Below, one piece after another: positions 1-10,289 of a DNA stretch of 60,000 nt. The stretch covers positions 15,126,948 to 15,186,947 of the forward strand of contig OU612071.1 of the NCBI GenBank assembly GCA_914767715.1. Reading direction: 5' to 3'. A program made the position numbers and the translations under genes. Below the pieces are notes generated by a model. That model worked only from the letters and a program-made list of their open reading frames with translations, searched no databases and was not told the DNA's origin. Origin of the DNA: Membranipora membranacea (taxonomy: Eukaryota; Bryozoa; Gymnolaemata; Cheilostomatida; Membraniporidae). Numbering within the stretch: position 1 is the first letter of the stretch; each line of letters opens with the position of its first letter.

Positions 1-125
1 TGATCGATTGGTAAGGGTAGCGCTCGTTGTGTGCAGCTGCACCCTTTTAGAGCTCTGTCATTTTAACCAATTTTGATAAGTTACGTAAGAGGTACAACAG
101 ATACCACCAACACTGTATTTGCTGC
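1..125. other. Window edge, no gene recognised
   Basis: Short stretch before the retrotransposon reading frame. It probably belongs to the missing 5' part of the element that follows, but no motif is readable here. Confidence 0.3.
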
Positions 126-1397
126 GTGGATTCTAGTGGAAGTGAAAACACACAGACTGCTGATTATAGGCTGCTTGTACCATCCCCCGAACTCCGACCA
201 GAATATGTCCTAGATTATTTAGAAGACACAATTTCTAAACTCACCCCTAAGCACCCAACAGCTAACGTCATCATAACAGGAGATTTTAACAGACTGCCTG
301 TCGCTGATATCAGTGAACAATTTGGACTGAGAGACCTTGTCCAATTTCACACTAGAGAAAACGCCAAACTTGATCTAATTTTGTCAGATGTTGCTGAATA
401 CAATGAAGCACTGAAACTACCAACGATAAGCAATAATGATCATTGTTGTATTCTCGTTGAGGGTCAACAGTGTAAGAAGAGCAAATACACCAAAGTGCAG
501 CGGAGATTTGTCACCCCTCAGCGTAAGGCCGATCTGCTGGCAGATCTAGAAACTGCTAACTGGGACAATGTCCTGAATGCCACAAACATCAATGACAAGG
601 TCACTGCACTACACCAAGACATCTCTGGTCTACTTGACAAACACTGTCCTGAAAAAACAGTTAGGATTAGGAGTGATTGGCCACCATGGATATCAGACTC
701 GATCCTGAAATTGATGAAAGCTCGAGAGGTGGCGTATAAAAGAGGTTGTAGCTCTCACAAATTCCTGAGAGGTCTGATTCAAAAAGCTATAAGCTCCAGC
801 AAGAGATGCTATATAGATGAGAAACTCAACAGTGAGCAGAACAGCAAGGAGTGGTGGGATACCATCAAACTAATTACCAATAGTAAAAACAGGAAATGCA
901 TACCAGAATATGCAGTGATTGACGACGAACGACACAATAACCATCAGCTGAGTACCAAACTAAATGATCACTACAAAAGTTTTGGCGGAGAGGCAGTACA
1001 GTTGGAGAGCAGCAGTTCCAGACCTAAGCAGCGGTTAGACCTAGATCCGCTCAGCATTGGGGAGGTGAAACATCTGATAAACCAGCTTGACACCAGCAAG
1101 GCAACCAGTGGCGAAGATTTCCCAACATGGCTATCGAAAGAGGATATCTGCATACCCTTACATGACATTATAAACTGTATGCTATCATCTGGCCAGTATC
1201 CTGATCACTGGAAGCGTGCACAGATAACTCCCATACCTAAGGTACCTAACCTACTCCCAAAGTGTGCAAAGATTTCAGGCCTGTGTCTTTACTTTTTCAC
1301 TCAGGTAAACTATGTGAGCAGGTCATTGTTAACAAACTCAAAAGTAGCATACAAACTGTTATTTCGCCCACGCAGTACGCTTACAGGCCAAAGCTAG
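126..1397 (+). pseudogene. LINE endonuclease C-terminus, linker and start of RT
   Basis: The 423-codon frame shows the late endonuclease motifs: GDFN at residues 52-55, LDLILSD at 82-88 and the catalytic NDH at 104-106 (SDH-like in the family). In intact elements this enzyme nicks target DNA to prime reverse transcription. A charged linker follows, then the RT entry motif ITPIPKVPN near residue 367. The frame is lost shortly after, and the match continues in the frame starting at 1262. The annotated methionine is only the first in-frame ATG, since the true N-terminus is missing. Confidence 0.85.
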
Positions 1398-1931
1398 GTA
1401 CCACTGATGCTATTTTACAGCTACTGGATGATTTAACAGCTGACCTAGATTCCCCTGAGCACAATTATGTACAAATGGCCTGTTTAGATTTTTCAAAGGA
1501 ATGTGTAAAAGTAAATGGCACTTTTTCTGATTTTATTGATATTAGCGTAGGAGCTCCACAAGGAAAAAACCTTGGACCACTCCTGTGGCTTTTTTATGTA
1601 AATGATCTTTTTGTTGATGATTTTAAAGTCGTAAAATATGCTGACGACTGCACTACATTTTACAGGAGTTTTTCGAAAAAAGACAGGTGATGTGGCACCA
1701 GCTATAAATGCTTCAATTAATTGGGCTGAAAAAAACCACATGAATCTAAATCTTTTTTTATTACGCCAACTTAAGGTGCTAGGTATGAATACCAACGGTT
1801 TATTTAAATATTATTGTGCAAACATACGGTCTTTAGCCACATATGCTGCTCCTGCTTGGTTTTTACTTTTAAATGATTGTGACATTGTGCGCCTTGAAAG
1901 AATCCAGCGATCGGCCACAAGGACCATTTAA
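1262..1931 (+). pseudogene. LINE reverse transcriptase and post-RT region, broken
   Basis: In the frame from 1262 to 1690 the RT reads FRPVSLL, then LDFSKE (motif A start), and jumps straight to GAPQGKNLGPLLW (motif B) and YADD (motif C, catalytic aspartates). The space between motifs A and B is far too short, so an internal deletion has removed part of the palm. Another frameshift leads to the frame at 1638-1931, which carries the post-RT signature: W-x-N, then YAAPAWF and LERIQRSATRTI. Such C-termini are standard for CR1/jockey elements. It is inactive. Confidence 0.87.
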
Positions 1932-2309
1932 CAAGACCTATGTTATGAAGAATGGCATGAGTTTTTAAATCTATCTTCATTGCATGATTTTATCTTGGAT
2001 CAGAGCAAGAGGAATTTTGTAAAAATAGCTGATGATCAAACACACCCTCTTTGAATCGTATTTTCAGGAACGAATGTAGAACATCTTCTCGTTGCAAAAC
2101 CATTTTTAGACCTAAACTATGTAGGTCTCAAAAACGTGCCAAATCCTTTTTCCCTTTTTTATGACTCATTTTAATAATCTTCGCTCTTAGTCATTTTAAT
2201 CCCAACACTGTAAGCATTCAATTTTATCAACACCATGATATTGGATGCATAAATAAACTAAACTAAACAAAACTTGGCTGAGCCATGCCTCTGCAAGATT
2301 CTACAAAAA

Positions 2310-2440
2310 AAAACATTAAATAGGGCTATTCACTTACAAAAAAAATTAGAATTGAACAGTGGATTACATTTTTCGACATCCTATTTAGCAAGCATGGTGA
2401 AATAACATCCATGATTATGTTTGAAAATAGCATTGTGTTG
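2310..2440 (-). repeat. Dispersed repeat, copy A (inverted)
   Basis: Reverse-complementing this stretch gives clear similarity to 4062-4200 and 4668-4800, all containing TTGCTAAATAGG-like cores, a GGATGTT-CTTCACC stretch and a T-rich block. This copy is inverted relative to the other two. No coding capacity; probably a non-autonomous element or a decayed 3' UTR. Confidence 0.65.
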
Positions 2441-2600
2441 AATTACAGTAAATTCTATTGTAGTTTATAGAAAAAATTCAGCCGAATAAGCCGAAGAAAA
2501 GTCTTATGTTCACATTGTAAAACTCATCCTAGAGTAGCATTCAGGTTTTTGTCTGAGATAGTGCTGGGATAATTACAGACAGAATCTAGATGTAATATGA

Positions 2601-2720
2601 GTCTGGGACAGTCTGGGACAGTCTGGGACGGTCTGGGACGGTCTGGGACGGTCTGGGACGGTCTGGGACGGTCTGGGACGGTCTGGGATGGTCTGGGACA
2701 GTCTGGGACGGTCAGGGACA
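2601..2720 (+). repeat. 10-bp tandem repeat, 12 copies
   Basis: Twelve consecutive copies of GTCTGGGACR without any length change fill exactly 120 bp; the variation is nearly all at the last base (A or G). Diverged pieces (GTCTGAGATAGTGCTGGGAT) lie just upstream near 2553, suggesting the array grew out of local sequence. Confidence 0.95.
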
Positions 2721-3233
2721 GTATCTAGAAAGTTTGACAACAGTTACAAGCATACCAGATACTGTCACAGACTCATTGTTATTGCCAAGTTGTGTCATTT
2801 TCGTGTTCACATTGACTGGGTTGGCTGTCTGAGACAATGCGGACTAGCCTTTAAGATTGCTATTTAATTCAAGTACACAGGCTGAAATAGCTGAAGTACA
2901 ACCTGTCTTCAACAAAATATGTCATAACACAAAAAGCATCATGTCTATAATATGGGGAAAAACTCAGCGTTATTTTGAAGCAAACGTTCGTTACCTATAA
3001 TCCAATATAAACGGATAAGTTTTGGTCTCCAAAATAGTCTCTAGGAAATTATTGATTGCAAAAAAGGATATAAAGCGCTGCTGTGGTATCCGACATAATT
3101 TTGAACTTAGAGCCCTGGACATGAATGGAGTTATTTCTCCTCTCCCCTATTACTTGCATTTTGTTGTCGATCATCCATCCACTCAATCCTACTTTTTGAC
3201 AACATATGGAAATATTTTCCGTGGTCGGAGCAA
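2721..3233. other. No gene recognised
   Basis: AT-rich unique-looking sequence. The open frame beginning at 3022 resembles nothing I recognise and lies next to the tRNA-like stretch, so I do not call it a gene. Confidence 0.4.
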
Positions 3234-3325
3234 CTCAAAACTTAAATCTGTGCCTAACGGGATATGAACCAGTGGCCTGTATGTCAATAAGCAACACACT
3301 TACCTATTGCACTAACCTATCGTAC
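3234..3325 (-). repeat. tRNA-like sequence, possible SINE head
   Basis: On the minus strand there is an A-box-like stretch (TTAGTGCAATAGGTAAGTG) followed about 30 bases later by a B-box-like GGTTCATATCCC and then GTTAGGCAC. The spacing and the two boxes imitate a tRNA promoter, but I cannot fold a full cloverleaf with matched acceptor arms. A tRNA-derived SINE 5' end is the simplest reading; a chance match is possible. Confidence 0.35.
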
Positions 3326-3336
3326 AGCTGTTTCTT

Positions 3337-3939
3337 CATACTTGCCAAGTAATCTAAATTCAAAAGTGGGAGATTTCAATTTACAGCGATACTGCACCAA
3401 ATCGCGGTGCTTCGAAGGTACGGAGCACCCTAGCCATCCACCTGGGGGTTTGGGAGCAGTATGAGCCCCAAATGGGGTCTGGCATGGAGCCTCGGTCGCT
3501 GATGCTCTGAGAGTGATTCTATAGCCACTAGGAAGGGCTTAAAACGCATATTTGATTCCAAATAATTTCATGTTTGTACTTTGTACTGGTACTATAATAT
3601 AAAACCGAGGTGAAATACACTTTAAACACTACCATCAGCACATAGACCCCTCAGGTGTAAGCACCCTTACTCTGCTGATGTCTTCAACCACCCCAATGAC
3701 AACAGTAGTCTGAATTTTGATACAACATGTAAATATGTTAACAATTATTGAATAGCGCAATTCCTTTTAATTTTGTGTGCAAAGACCTTGCCAGTAAGTC
3801 ATCAACAAGTGCTTAGATAATAGGGCTGCTTTCTCTCTAATCTTGAGGAAATAGTGGAAATTGCAAAAAGTGGGAAGTGGGCATAAGTGGGTATGGAAAT
3901 CTGAAGGATCCCACCTAAATAGGAAACTTGGCAAGTATG
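3337..3939. mobile_element. Non-autonomous hAT-like DNA transposon, older copy
   Basis: It starts with CATACTTGCCAAGT and ends with the exact reverse complement ACTTGGCAAGTATG, a perfect 14-bp terminal inverted repeat shared with the element at 14586-15582. Both subterminal regions align with that element (GGGAGATTTCA near the left end; TTTTGTGTGCAAAGACCTTG near the right). Flanking octamers TGTTTCTT and AGTTCCTT agree at 6 of 8 positions, consistent with a decayed 8-bp duplication. It encodes no transposase. Confidence 0.8.
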
Positions 3940-4061
3940 AGTTCCTTTAACATGAGACAAAAGCTGTCAGTGATAACACATATTTGGTCATTGGGTAGTG
4001 TTTAACAATCCTGCTATTCAGCATACAATACAATAAAGCCAACTGCAATACAGAACAAAGC

Positions 4062-4200
4062 CATTTTCAAACATACATTGATGTTGTTGCTTCACCTTAC
4101 TTGCTAAATAGGCTGTAAAAATGGAATCCATTGCTTAATTCTCATTTTTTTGTATGCAAGTAGCCCTATAATTAGTGTTTTCTTGCAAAAAGCATTTTTT
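4062..4200 (+). repeat. Dispersed repeat, copy B
   Basis: Direct-orientation copy of the family at 4668-4800 and inverted relative to 2310-2440. Shared cores include TTGCTTCACCTTACTTGCTA and the AATTAGTGTTTTCTTG-like 3' part. Confidence 0.65.
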
Positions 4201-4591
4201 TACAATAACATATCATGATTTATCTCAATCCTATTAAGCAGGAAAGTGTAATATCCGTCCAACAAAGTTTCAAAAACATTCTTTTCTTAACCGCATGATT
4301 TCTGCCTGGAAACCAATCATTGCAACAAAAAAAAGACAATTAAAAGAAATGCCCCTCTAATTTAAAATCCACAGTAAGTTACTGGTGTGCACTTTCTGAT
4401 AGGCAAAAAATTATCCTTTTCTTGCAATGATCAATTGAACGCACGTCTTTTTGCATGCAGCTTGACCAGTGAAGGATGAGCAACTGGTATACCATAATTA
4501 AATGTTACTTTGAAATAATGAATTTTTGTAATTAATTTCTTTGTAGGCCATAAATATCCCATGCATATCCATGCATATCCATGCATGCAGT

Positions 4592-4606
4592 CCCCCCCCC
4601 CCCCCC
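4592..4606 (+). repeat. Poly-C tract (15 C)
   Basis: Run of 15 cytosines directly after tandem copies of ATGCATATCC (from about 4560). Nearby minus-strand reading frames are low-complexity artefacts of this tract. Confidence 0.95.
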
Positions 4607-4667
4607 GGGCTGACTTCCTTTCCTCCCCACCCCCTTTCTTATAACAACAAAGATAAGGGCTAAATAA

Positions 4668-4800
4668 AATGCTATTTTCAAACATCCATGGATGTTGCTT
4701 CACCTTGCTTGCTAAATAGGATGAGTAAAGCGTGATCCATATTTTAACTAACTCACCCTAATTAGTGTGTTTTTGTGAAAACTTACTGAGGGATGGCTCA
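4668..4800 (+). repeat. Dispersed repeat, copy C
   Basis: Third copy of the 2310/4062 family, beginning ATGCTATTTTCAAACAT and continuing with TTGCTTCACCTTGCTTGCTA. Similarity may extend weakly to about 4980 (ACATGATTCCTGCC compared with GCATGATTTCTGCC at 4290). Confidence 0.6.
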
Positions 4801-5220
4801 GTAAATTGATCAATATGTAATTGCCAGGTCTCGATGATTGTGAAAAGAAAGGATAAAAAATTACCAGACTGGATCACTTTCTAGTAAACAGATTCTTCCA
4901 CCAATAAATATGAGGACCTTTTGACATGAATAGCGCAATTTCCCACAACATGATTCCTGCCTTGGAAAACTTCTTGGTAAAGATGATGCTTAACAAAATA
5001 CACGCAGATTCATCTAAGTACACTAATTATAAGCCCATCTGCCAGTTAAAAACGTTTTCTTACAGTAATCGCTATATCTGGTCAGGGAAAAACCTTGGCA
5101 GAAGGATTACAAGTTTTACAGTCATGCTTGTCAGTTTTAACTGCGGCACTAGTATTATCAGGCGCAGAGGTCTGGGGGAGGCACTGCCTCTCTTAGATTA
5201 CTAAGTAAGGTGTCCTAAGG
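4801..5220. other. No gene recognised
   Basis: AT-rich sequence with an open frame from 4926 that has no recognisable motif and partly overlaps the extended dispersed repeat; not supported as a gene. Confidence 0.35.
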
Positions 5221-5356
5221 GCAGGGGGTATCAATGAACAAATATATTGGTAGGACTTTGCACCAGCTGAGTTGATCTCTATAGTCACTTCTGTTGTATA
5301 TATGCCAAAATTGGTAGGGCTCGGCCCAACCAGCTCTCATTGACGATACCCCCTGC
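5221..5356. mobile_element. Small foldback/MITE-like element
   Basis: The ends are inverted copies, GCAGGGGGTATC and GATACCCCCTGC, extended inward by CAATGA/TCATTG with a small gap. The element is bounded by CTAAGG on both sides (5215-5220 and 5357-5362), which fits a target-site duplication. About 136 bp with no coding capacity. Confidence 0.7.
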
Positions 5357-5362
5357 CTAAGG

Positions 5363-5922
5363 GTAGCTTAAAATTGTTGTAGTTGGATATTACACTGGAG
5401 GAGCTTACAGCCCCTTCAATTTTGGTCTCCCTATCCCTACTAACTTTTTTCTAATCTGAAGCACTAGTGCCATGGTCAGAAAAGTCTGTGTGAATCAACA
5501 AAAAAAACTGAAAACAATTTATTTGTATTCAAGTCCAAGTCATTGCTGTCATAGGCTCACACAAAAGTCCAATGAAGCCTTTTTTTAGATTTATCTCTCA
5601 AATTTACACCACAATAATATGTCTAACGAAATGGAATGTTTGTGCAGATAGGACCAAATACCATTTTGATGTTTAGACTGCTTCAGGTATTTTGAATTGC
5701 TAATGTGAGATGATCTTCATTTTTGGAAAATCATCTCCAAAAAAATTACTATTTTGTGATTAAATCACTGCCTTGATTGTTATTTATTGCTATATTGATG
5801 TGATTGCTATTCATTATTTTCATATTATGTAGCAATTGGTAATGTAAAAAATAAACTGATATCAAAGTTTTTTGTAATATCCTTTCTTTCAATGCGTAGC
5901 ATCCAGTTTATGCCACTGTGCC
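5363..5922. other. Intergenic sequence upstream of the 6-kb gene
   Basis: AT-rich non-coding sequence without recognised repeats, leading into a TATA-containing promoter. Confidence 0.4.
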
Positions 5923-5930
5923 TATATAAG
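5923..5930 (+). promoter_or_regulatory. TATA box of the small secreted-protein gene
   Basis: TATATAAG lies 61 bases upstream of the candidate ATG at 5984, which would leave a 5' leader of about 30 bases if transcription starts about 30 bp downstream. Location fits a compact RNA polymerase II gene. Confidence 0.55.
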
Positions 5931-5983
5931 CAGTATTTTATCGAGTAGCAGACATTCAATTCTTTGGAAGCGAACCACCCAAT

Positions 5984-6401
5984 ATGGAGCTCAACATTTC
6001 AGTTCATCGTTATTCTAGCAGTTCTGGGCATTGCTATTGGTAATACCCAAATTTGTGATGAGGGATCCACGGGCTGCTGCCTAAAAGATAAAGAAGTCTA
6101 CCTCAAACCTCTACCTGGAATGTTAGGAGGCGGTTGAAGATTTGCTTCTGACCTCCGGAATGAGTCAATAACTATAAAAGTCTGCAGTGGTATGTGTAGT
6201 CCACATTAAACCATAAAACAGTCTAGTGTCTTCTTGATATTGGCAGGTGTTGAAGGTGAATCTTCTACAGCTGGTAATCAACAAGGCCATCCATGTGTGG
6301 CTAATGGTGAAGAAGATCCTCCCTTAAGTCAAATTTGGATCCCGGTCCACAAATTGCCCGGCTGCTTAGCCATAATGACTGCATATGTGGAGCTTAGATG
6401 A
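5984..6401 (+). pseudogene. Two-exon small secreted cysteine-containing protein (gene or recent pseudogene)
   Basis: The frame from 6003 reads a strong signal-peptide core (FIVILAVLGIAIG), then NTQICDEGSTGCCLKDKE and VCSG, up to a GTATGT splice donor at 6190. The 57-bp intron ends TTGGCAG at 6246, and the frame continues in phase through HPCVANGEEDPP to a TGA at 6399-6401. Six cysteines follow the signal (C, CC, C, C, C). Two lesions are visible: the ATG at 5984 (MELNIS) is one base out of frame with the signal peptide, and there is an in-frame TGA at 6135-6137. Promoter, splice sites and AATAAA are all preserved, so either the gene died recently or the sequence has small errors. I do not recognise the family. 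The product would be secreted; defence, venom-like or structural roles are all possible. Confidence 0.55.
6190..6246 (+). other. 57-bp intron with canonical GT/AG ends
   Basis: Donor GTATGTG and acceptor TTGGCAG. Removing it joins two open frames in the same phase (G + GT codon). Such a short intron hints at a compact invertebrate gene structure. Confidence 0.6.
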
Positions 6402-6553
6402 CCAGGTATCAGCATCAACATCAACCTACATTCACCGACAACTCGAGACAGAACTATTGATTCTTATACATTTCATTACATTTACATTTTACGTATTTCA
6501 ACCAGAATTATGATTAAAAGTTTACTATAACTGCTTTCAATATTGAGTGCTCT

Positions 6554-6559
6554 AATAAA
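6554..6559 (+). terminator. Polyadenylation signal AATAAA
   Basis: AATAAA about 150 bases after the candidate stop codon, the expected position for a small gene. Confidence 0.45.
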
Positions 6560-7263
6560 CCTGCGAACCTCCGTTCGTCAAAATCATACAGCAGAATGAA
6601 GATCAAACATGATCATTTTTTATTTCACACCACTAAAAAATCCATCAAGATGCGTGTTCCCAAATCATTTTTCTGATCTTTAAAATGGGAGTTGTCCCCA
6701 CACAAAGTCGTAGTGTGTGAAATAACAACTCCTGACAAAAACACAAATCTCAGAAAGTTCGTTGAAGATTGTCTAGTAACTGGCCCTCTGGTTATAAAAG
6801 CAAATCAATGTATTCAATGATTGGGTTCATTATCCGGAGGGGAGAAAGTGGCTGATAATGAAATGCCTCTACCAGCATCTTGCACCGTTTTAGCACTTAA
6901 ACTAGGTCTGATCTTGTCTATTTTACAACCTATATACACTGAATATAACTTTGGTATAAAAGACAGTTTTGATTGGTCATTAGGATGAGTTACGAGTAGA
7001 TACGTCTTGCATCCACCCAAAAACTTCCTTTTGATTCATTGACTACTGCTTTGATCAACTTTCCTCAACATGTGCGTTCAGCAACAAACATACATACATT
7101 TGAATTGGCAATGTCAAACCATTTGTTTGTTCTCATTGAAATGAGTTAGAATTTTTATTACTTTGATTTTATTTTGGTTGCTTTTTTAATTTTGGATTAT
7201 TTTTGCACATCAGGGAGAATATCTTTGGATGATTGTGAATGCACATAAAAATGTATACATAAC
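6560..7263. other. No gene recognised
   Basis: AT-rich sequence. The minus-strand frame at 6814-7020 has no motif or splice context that would support it. Confidence 0.4.
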
Positions 7264-7434
7264 GAACCGACTACTTGTACGTAGGAAGTGGGTATCTCTT
7301 TTATTGCTGACTTGTTTTAGCAAAAACCCTTGAGGCAGATCAGTTACCCCAGCTGCGACTCTGACAATAACTGAGCAGGAAAAACTTATATATATATATA
7401 TATATATATACCCACTGCCTACGTACAAGTAGTT
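7264..7434. mobile_element. Foldback element with internal TA microsatellite
   Basis: The ends are inverted copies of about 30 bp (ACTACTTGTACGTAGG at the left, CCTACGTACAAGTAGT at the right) with only a few mismatches. The inner right flank is a pure (TA)12 run at 7387-7410. It looks like a palindromic MITE in which the microsatellite expanded next to the right arm. Open frames here are products of the TA repeat. Confidence 0.7.
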
Positions 7435-7885
7435 GGTTAATATTCAGCGGAGAGGGTCAAGCATGATGATTCCATAACCCTGATGTCATGAAGGTTGGCT
7501 GAGGTCTTGTCCAGACAGTATTTTCTCATAAATAAAATATACCCAAGTGCATCATTTCCACTGCATTGGTAAATTTTTACAAAGAGACTATATATTTTGC
7601 ATCATATTTTATCTGTGATCTTGGCAGTCTTTCACAATCTAAGTTTTCCCAAGCATGAGATAATGAATACTACATACATACACACATACGTGGTTATACC
7701 AAGGAGTTTACATACTATATTAGCCAAAAACCCTTCATACTTTGGAGTTGTGTCCACACGTGTAGTAATTATGGACTGGCTGTCTTCTGCAGTGTATCGG
7801 ATATTGTCCAATCAGATCACGGGATTCAAGTTTGACCTTTCACCTAACACATGGAGCAACTGATACGCGGTTAATCCTGGGGTGA

Positions 7886-8152
7886 GTGCGCAGCCTTTGC
7901 TTAAACTCATTACTATGCTACACCTGGTGCAAGTGTGAGGTTGCGAAAACCCATGCAGGCATCGTAGGCTACTTCTTGCTTGCAACGCAATCACACTCTG
8001 TTCCATGTGAGCAGATCAACTGCAACTACAAGCAAGATGTGGCTGCAGCTCATGATAGATGTCTGAGAGGAAAATGTATATATGGTGGAAGAAGAAAAGT
8101 GCCAGAACTAAGAGAAATCCTTGCTAGGACTACCATGAATGAGTCTGAGTAA
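7886..8152 (+). CDS. Weak candidate: small cysteine-containing ORF
   Basis: The last part of this frame reads SVPCEQINCNYKQ, then RCLRGKCIYGGRRK, and stops after NESE. The cysteine spacing and the dibasic GRRK are suggestive of a small secreted peptide, but there is no clear signal peptide or splice site, and the first half is low-quality. It could equally be chance. Confidence 0.18.
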   Translation: MRSLCLNSLLCYTWCKCEVAKTHAGIVGYFLLATQSHSVPCEQINCNYKQDVAAAHDRCLRGKCIYGGRRKVPELREILARTTMNESE

Positions 8153-8327
8153 CCATGCTGATCGAAAACGTCATGTCATTCATCCTGGTGGTAAGTAAAA
8201 CAGTTAGTAGAGACACCAGTGCTAGTTTAGAAAGTGTTGATAATAGTGAATGAATCTCTCAGTCTCATAACATCCATCCGGAGTCAATTTTGTCCCAGAT
8301 ATTGAATTGTTGTAATGTTTGTCATTA

Positions 8328-9190
8328 TTAGTTAGTTAGATTACTTACCCATTAAATTAATTAAGATGCTGTTTGACTTTCTCTCTGCGTTGGCAAGGAG
8401 GAGTTTCGTCTGTTTGTAAGACCTTTTGCTATACTTCATACTTCGAGGATGATTGCTAGCTTCATATATAGTTTTAGGTCCTGGCAACAAGGCGAAACCG
8501 TTTGTTGATTTGCCGTACCGGCTATCAACGACAACGGGTTTGGATGGTTTACCAATTGTGTGGGACCTACCTTGCCACTTGACTGGGGAACCATGAGGTA
8601 GGGGATGGCCGATGGGAGGTTGTTCCAGTCCTAGCTATTAGTACATGAAGAAGCTTTTTTGATAAGACTTTCAGTTACATTCATTGGGGCTGGTATAGTG
8701 TATAGGATACATCTGCGGAGTAATCAATAGTTGGGATGGTAAATGGAGTGAGAAACTCGCTGTTGTTTGTGCCAACATCCCATAGTGCACATGGCTCTGA
8801 ATAGGACCAGGCGGGTCTTCCTCATCAATCCTTGAGGGTATCCCACTGAAATTCAAGCTGGTGCAGGTCTTATGATTAGTTCTTGATATGTTGTGCACAG
8901 TGCTGGCTGCCTTTTGTTGGACTGCCTCTAACTGAGTCATTTATGTTGTAGTTAAAGAAGAGGAGAAACGGAGGGGTACTCAGGTATGGATGCTTTACCT
9001 CTCAGCTGAGTCAGTGATGGTGGTATGGTGCAGCGGATGGAACCAATTTTACCAGCAGCCTCTCCCGTTACATTATCAGTCTTGGAGTTCCAGTGAAAGG
9101 TGCATTCCAGTTTGGGACGAAGATATTTTATCTCCTGTACTGTACCATGAAGGCTGTTTCCCACGCTGTTTGACTACTTGCATATTTGAA
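8328..9190 (-). pseudogene. Degenerate non-LTR retrotransposon 3' end
   Basis: On the minus strand, the frame ending at 8952 reads YLRPKLECTFHWNSKTDNV and then SIRCTIPPSLTQLRGKA, the post-RT region of CR1/jockey-type LINEs (normally YLGV.L...W..H followed by L..L...Y...VRP.LEYA). The next frame (8940 to 8671) reads TQLEAVQQKAASTVHNISRT, the typical IQ..A.R.. signature. Near 8600-8665 follows a broken form of the final K.SF...I..WN.LP motif. A (GTTA)n stretch at about 8328-8342 may mark the tail. At least two frameshifts; a dead 3' fragment of a family different from or diverged from that at 126-2273. Confidence 0.75.
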
Positions 9191-9199
9191 CCACATTGA

Positions 9200-10134
9200 A
9201 ACCGACAAAAGCCAAATGCTATTAAAGTTGGTCTTATAGTGGACATTCAATTACGCTGCAATTGAATAAGTTACAACCATTGAGTAGGATCAGTTAAATC
9301 GGAGAGTTGGATGAAGCTTGGTATGTAAGGTACCTATTAGATTGTCAACTGAACCATTATGTCTGGACTAGCATTAATCTATTATAATATAATATGTCAG
9401 TCAGTATGTAGTTATATTCATGTATATAGACTGTGCCAGTTGATATTGAGCAAGGCCAAAAACACTTTGACATGGGATCACCCATAAATCATGGTAAATC
9501 ACCTACACTGTTGAGCAGCTGCAGCTGGAACACAGACACTCTCGACTGAGTAAGGTGAAGACTATGATTTATTGGTTTTTATCTGGACCAAGTTTGCTCC
9601 ATTTGCCTGCATTCCGAGTCCCAGGAACACTGGAAGGGAGCAACAGGAATTTGTCAATTGGATTAAACTTGTTCTAGTGATTACCTCACAAAAATACTAC
9701 CAGTAATTTACTACCAGTATTTATAATCTTCCCTACCAGTGTGGTCACATTCAGGTAACATGAGTGGCCTTTGTCAATATCTAACACACCACAGCCATCC
9801 TGCTACCTGCATATCTAGCCTGCATGATACTTGTGTGATGGAAGTTAAGTTGTATGGATGGGGTGTCTTGATTGATGATTAATCACCAATACGTGGCAGC
9901 AATATAGCTATGGAAAAAAACCAATTGTGTCCCCTTTATTGATTTTGTTGCATGGGATGAGAATACTTTTGGCTAATGTCATAACAATTACTAAGTAACC
10001 TGGTAATTTGACAGAAATGTATGTTGTCATAGTAGACTATCATAATTCAATAATAGGAATTTGCTATCTCCCTTTTAATCCCATCATTATTGTCCAATAT
10101 CTGGTTTGGCATATGATGAAAAATCTGCTGGCAG
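9200..10134. other. No gene recognised
   Basis: AT-rich unique-looking sequence; I see neither repeats nor coding motifs. Confidence 0.4.
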
Positions 10135-10289
10135 GATGTCGTTGTCTAACAGAATACAAAGTGTATGCTGGTAGCTGTTTCAATGTTTCAATGACTACTT
10201 GCAGATATTCACTGAGGGCAGACGCACTAAACCAGGACATGGGCTATGTTGAGGGAATCGGTGTGGAGGAGTACAGTTGTATCTGCTGA
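10135..10289 (+). CDS. Candidate terminal exon of a cysteine-rich protein
   Basis: After a plausible acceptor (CTGCTGGCAG ending at 10134) the frame reads GCRCLTEYKVYAGSCFNVS, then MTTCRYSL, and ends EEYSCIC before a TGA at 10287-10289. Six cysteines in about 50 residues suggest a small disulfide-rich extracellular product. I find no matching upstream signal-peptide exon, so the gene model is open-ended. It could be a fragment or a chance frame. Confidence 0.3.

Larger units (their letters stand above)
126..2273 (+). mobile_element. 5'-truncated non-LTR retrotransposon (APE-type, CR1/jockey-like)
   Basis: The segment holds, in order, the C-terminal part of an AP-endonuclease, a reverse transcriptase and the usual post-RT region, followed by a non-coding 3' tail ending in repeats of AAACT (about 2251-2272). 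This order and the simple-repeat tail are typical of CR1/jockey-type LINEs. The element lacks the start of its endonuclease and anything upstream, as 5'-truncated LINE copies usually do. The reading frame shifts at least twice and part of the RT palm is deleted, so the copy is dead. The exact clade cannot be set by eye. Confidence 0.88.

Noticed and set aside
4431-4703. Minus-strand ORF with glycine-rich stretch
   Set aside because: Driven by the poly-C run and the dispersed repeat.
7210-7428. Minus-strand ORF with YIYIYIYI
   Set aside because: Translation of the TA microsatellite.
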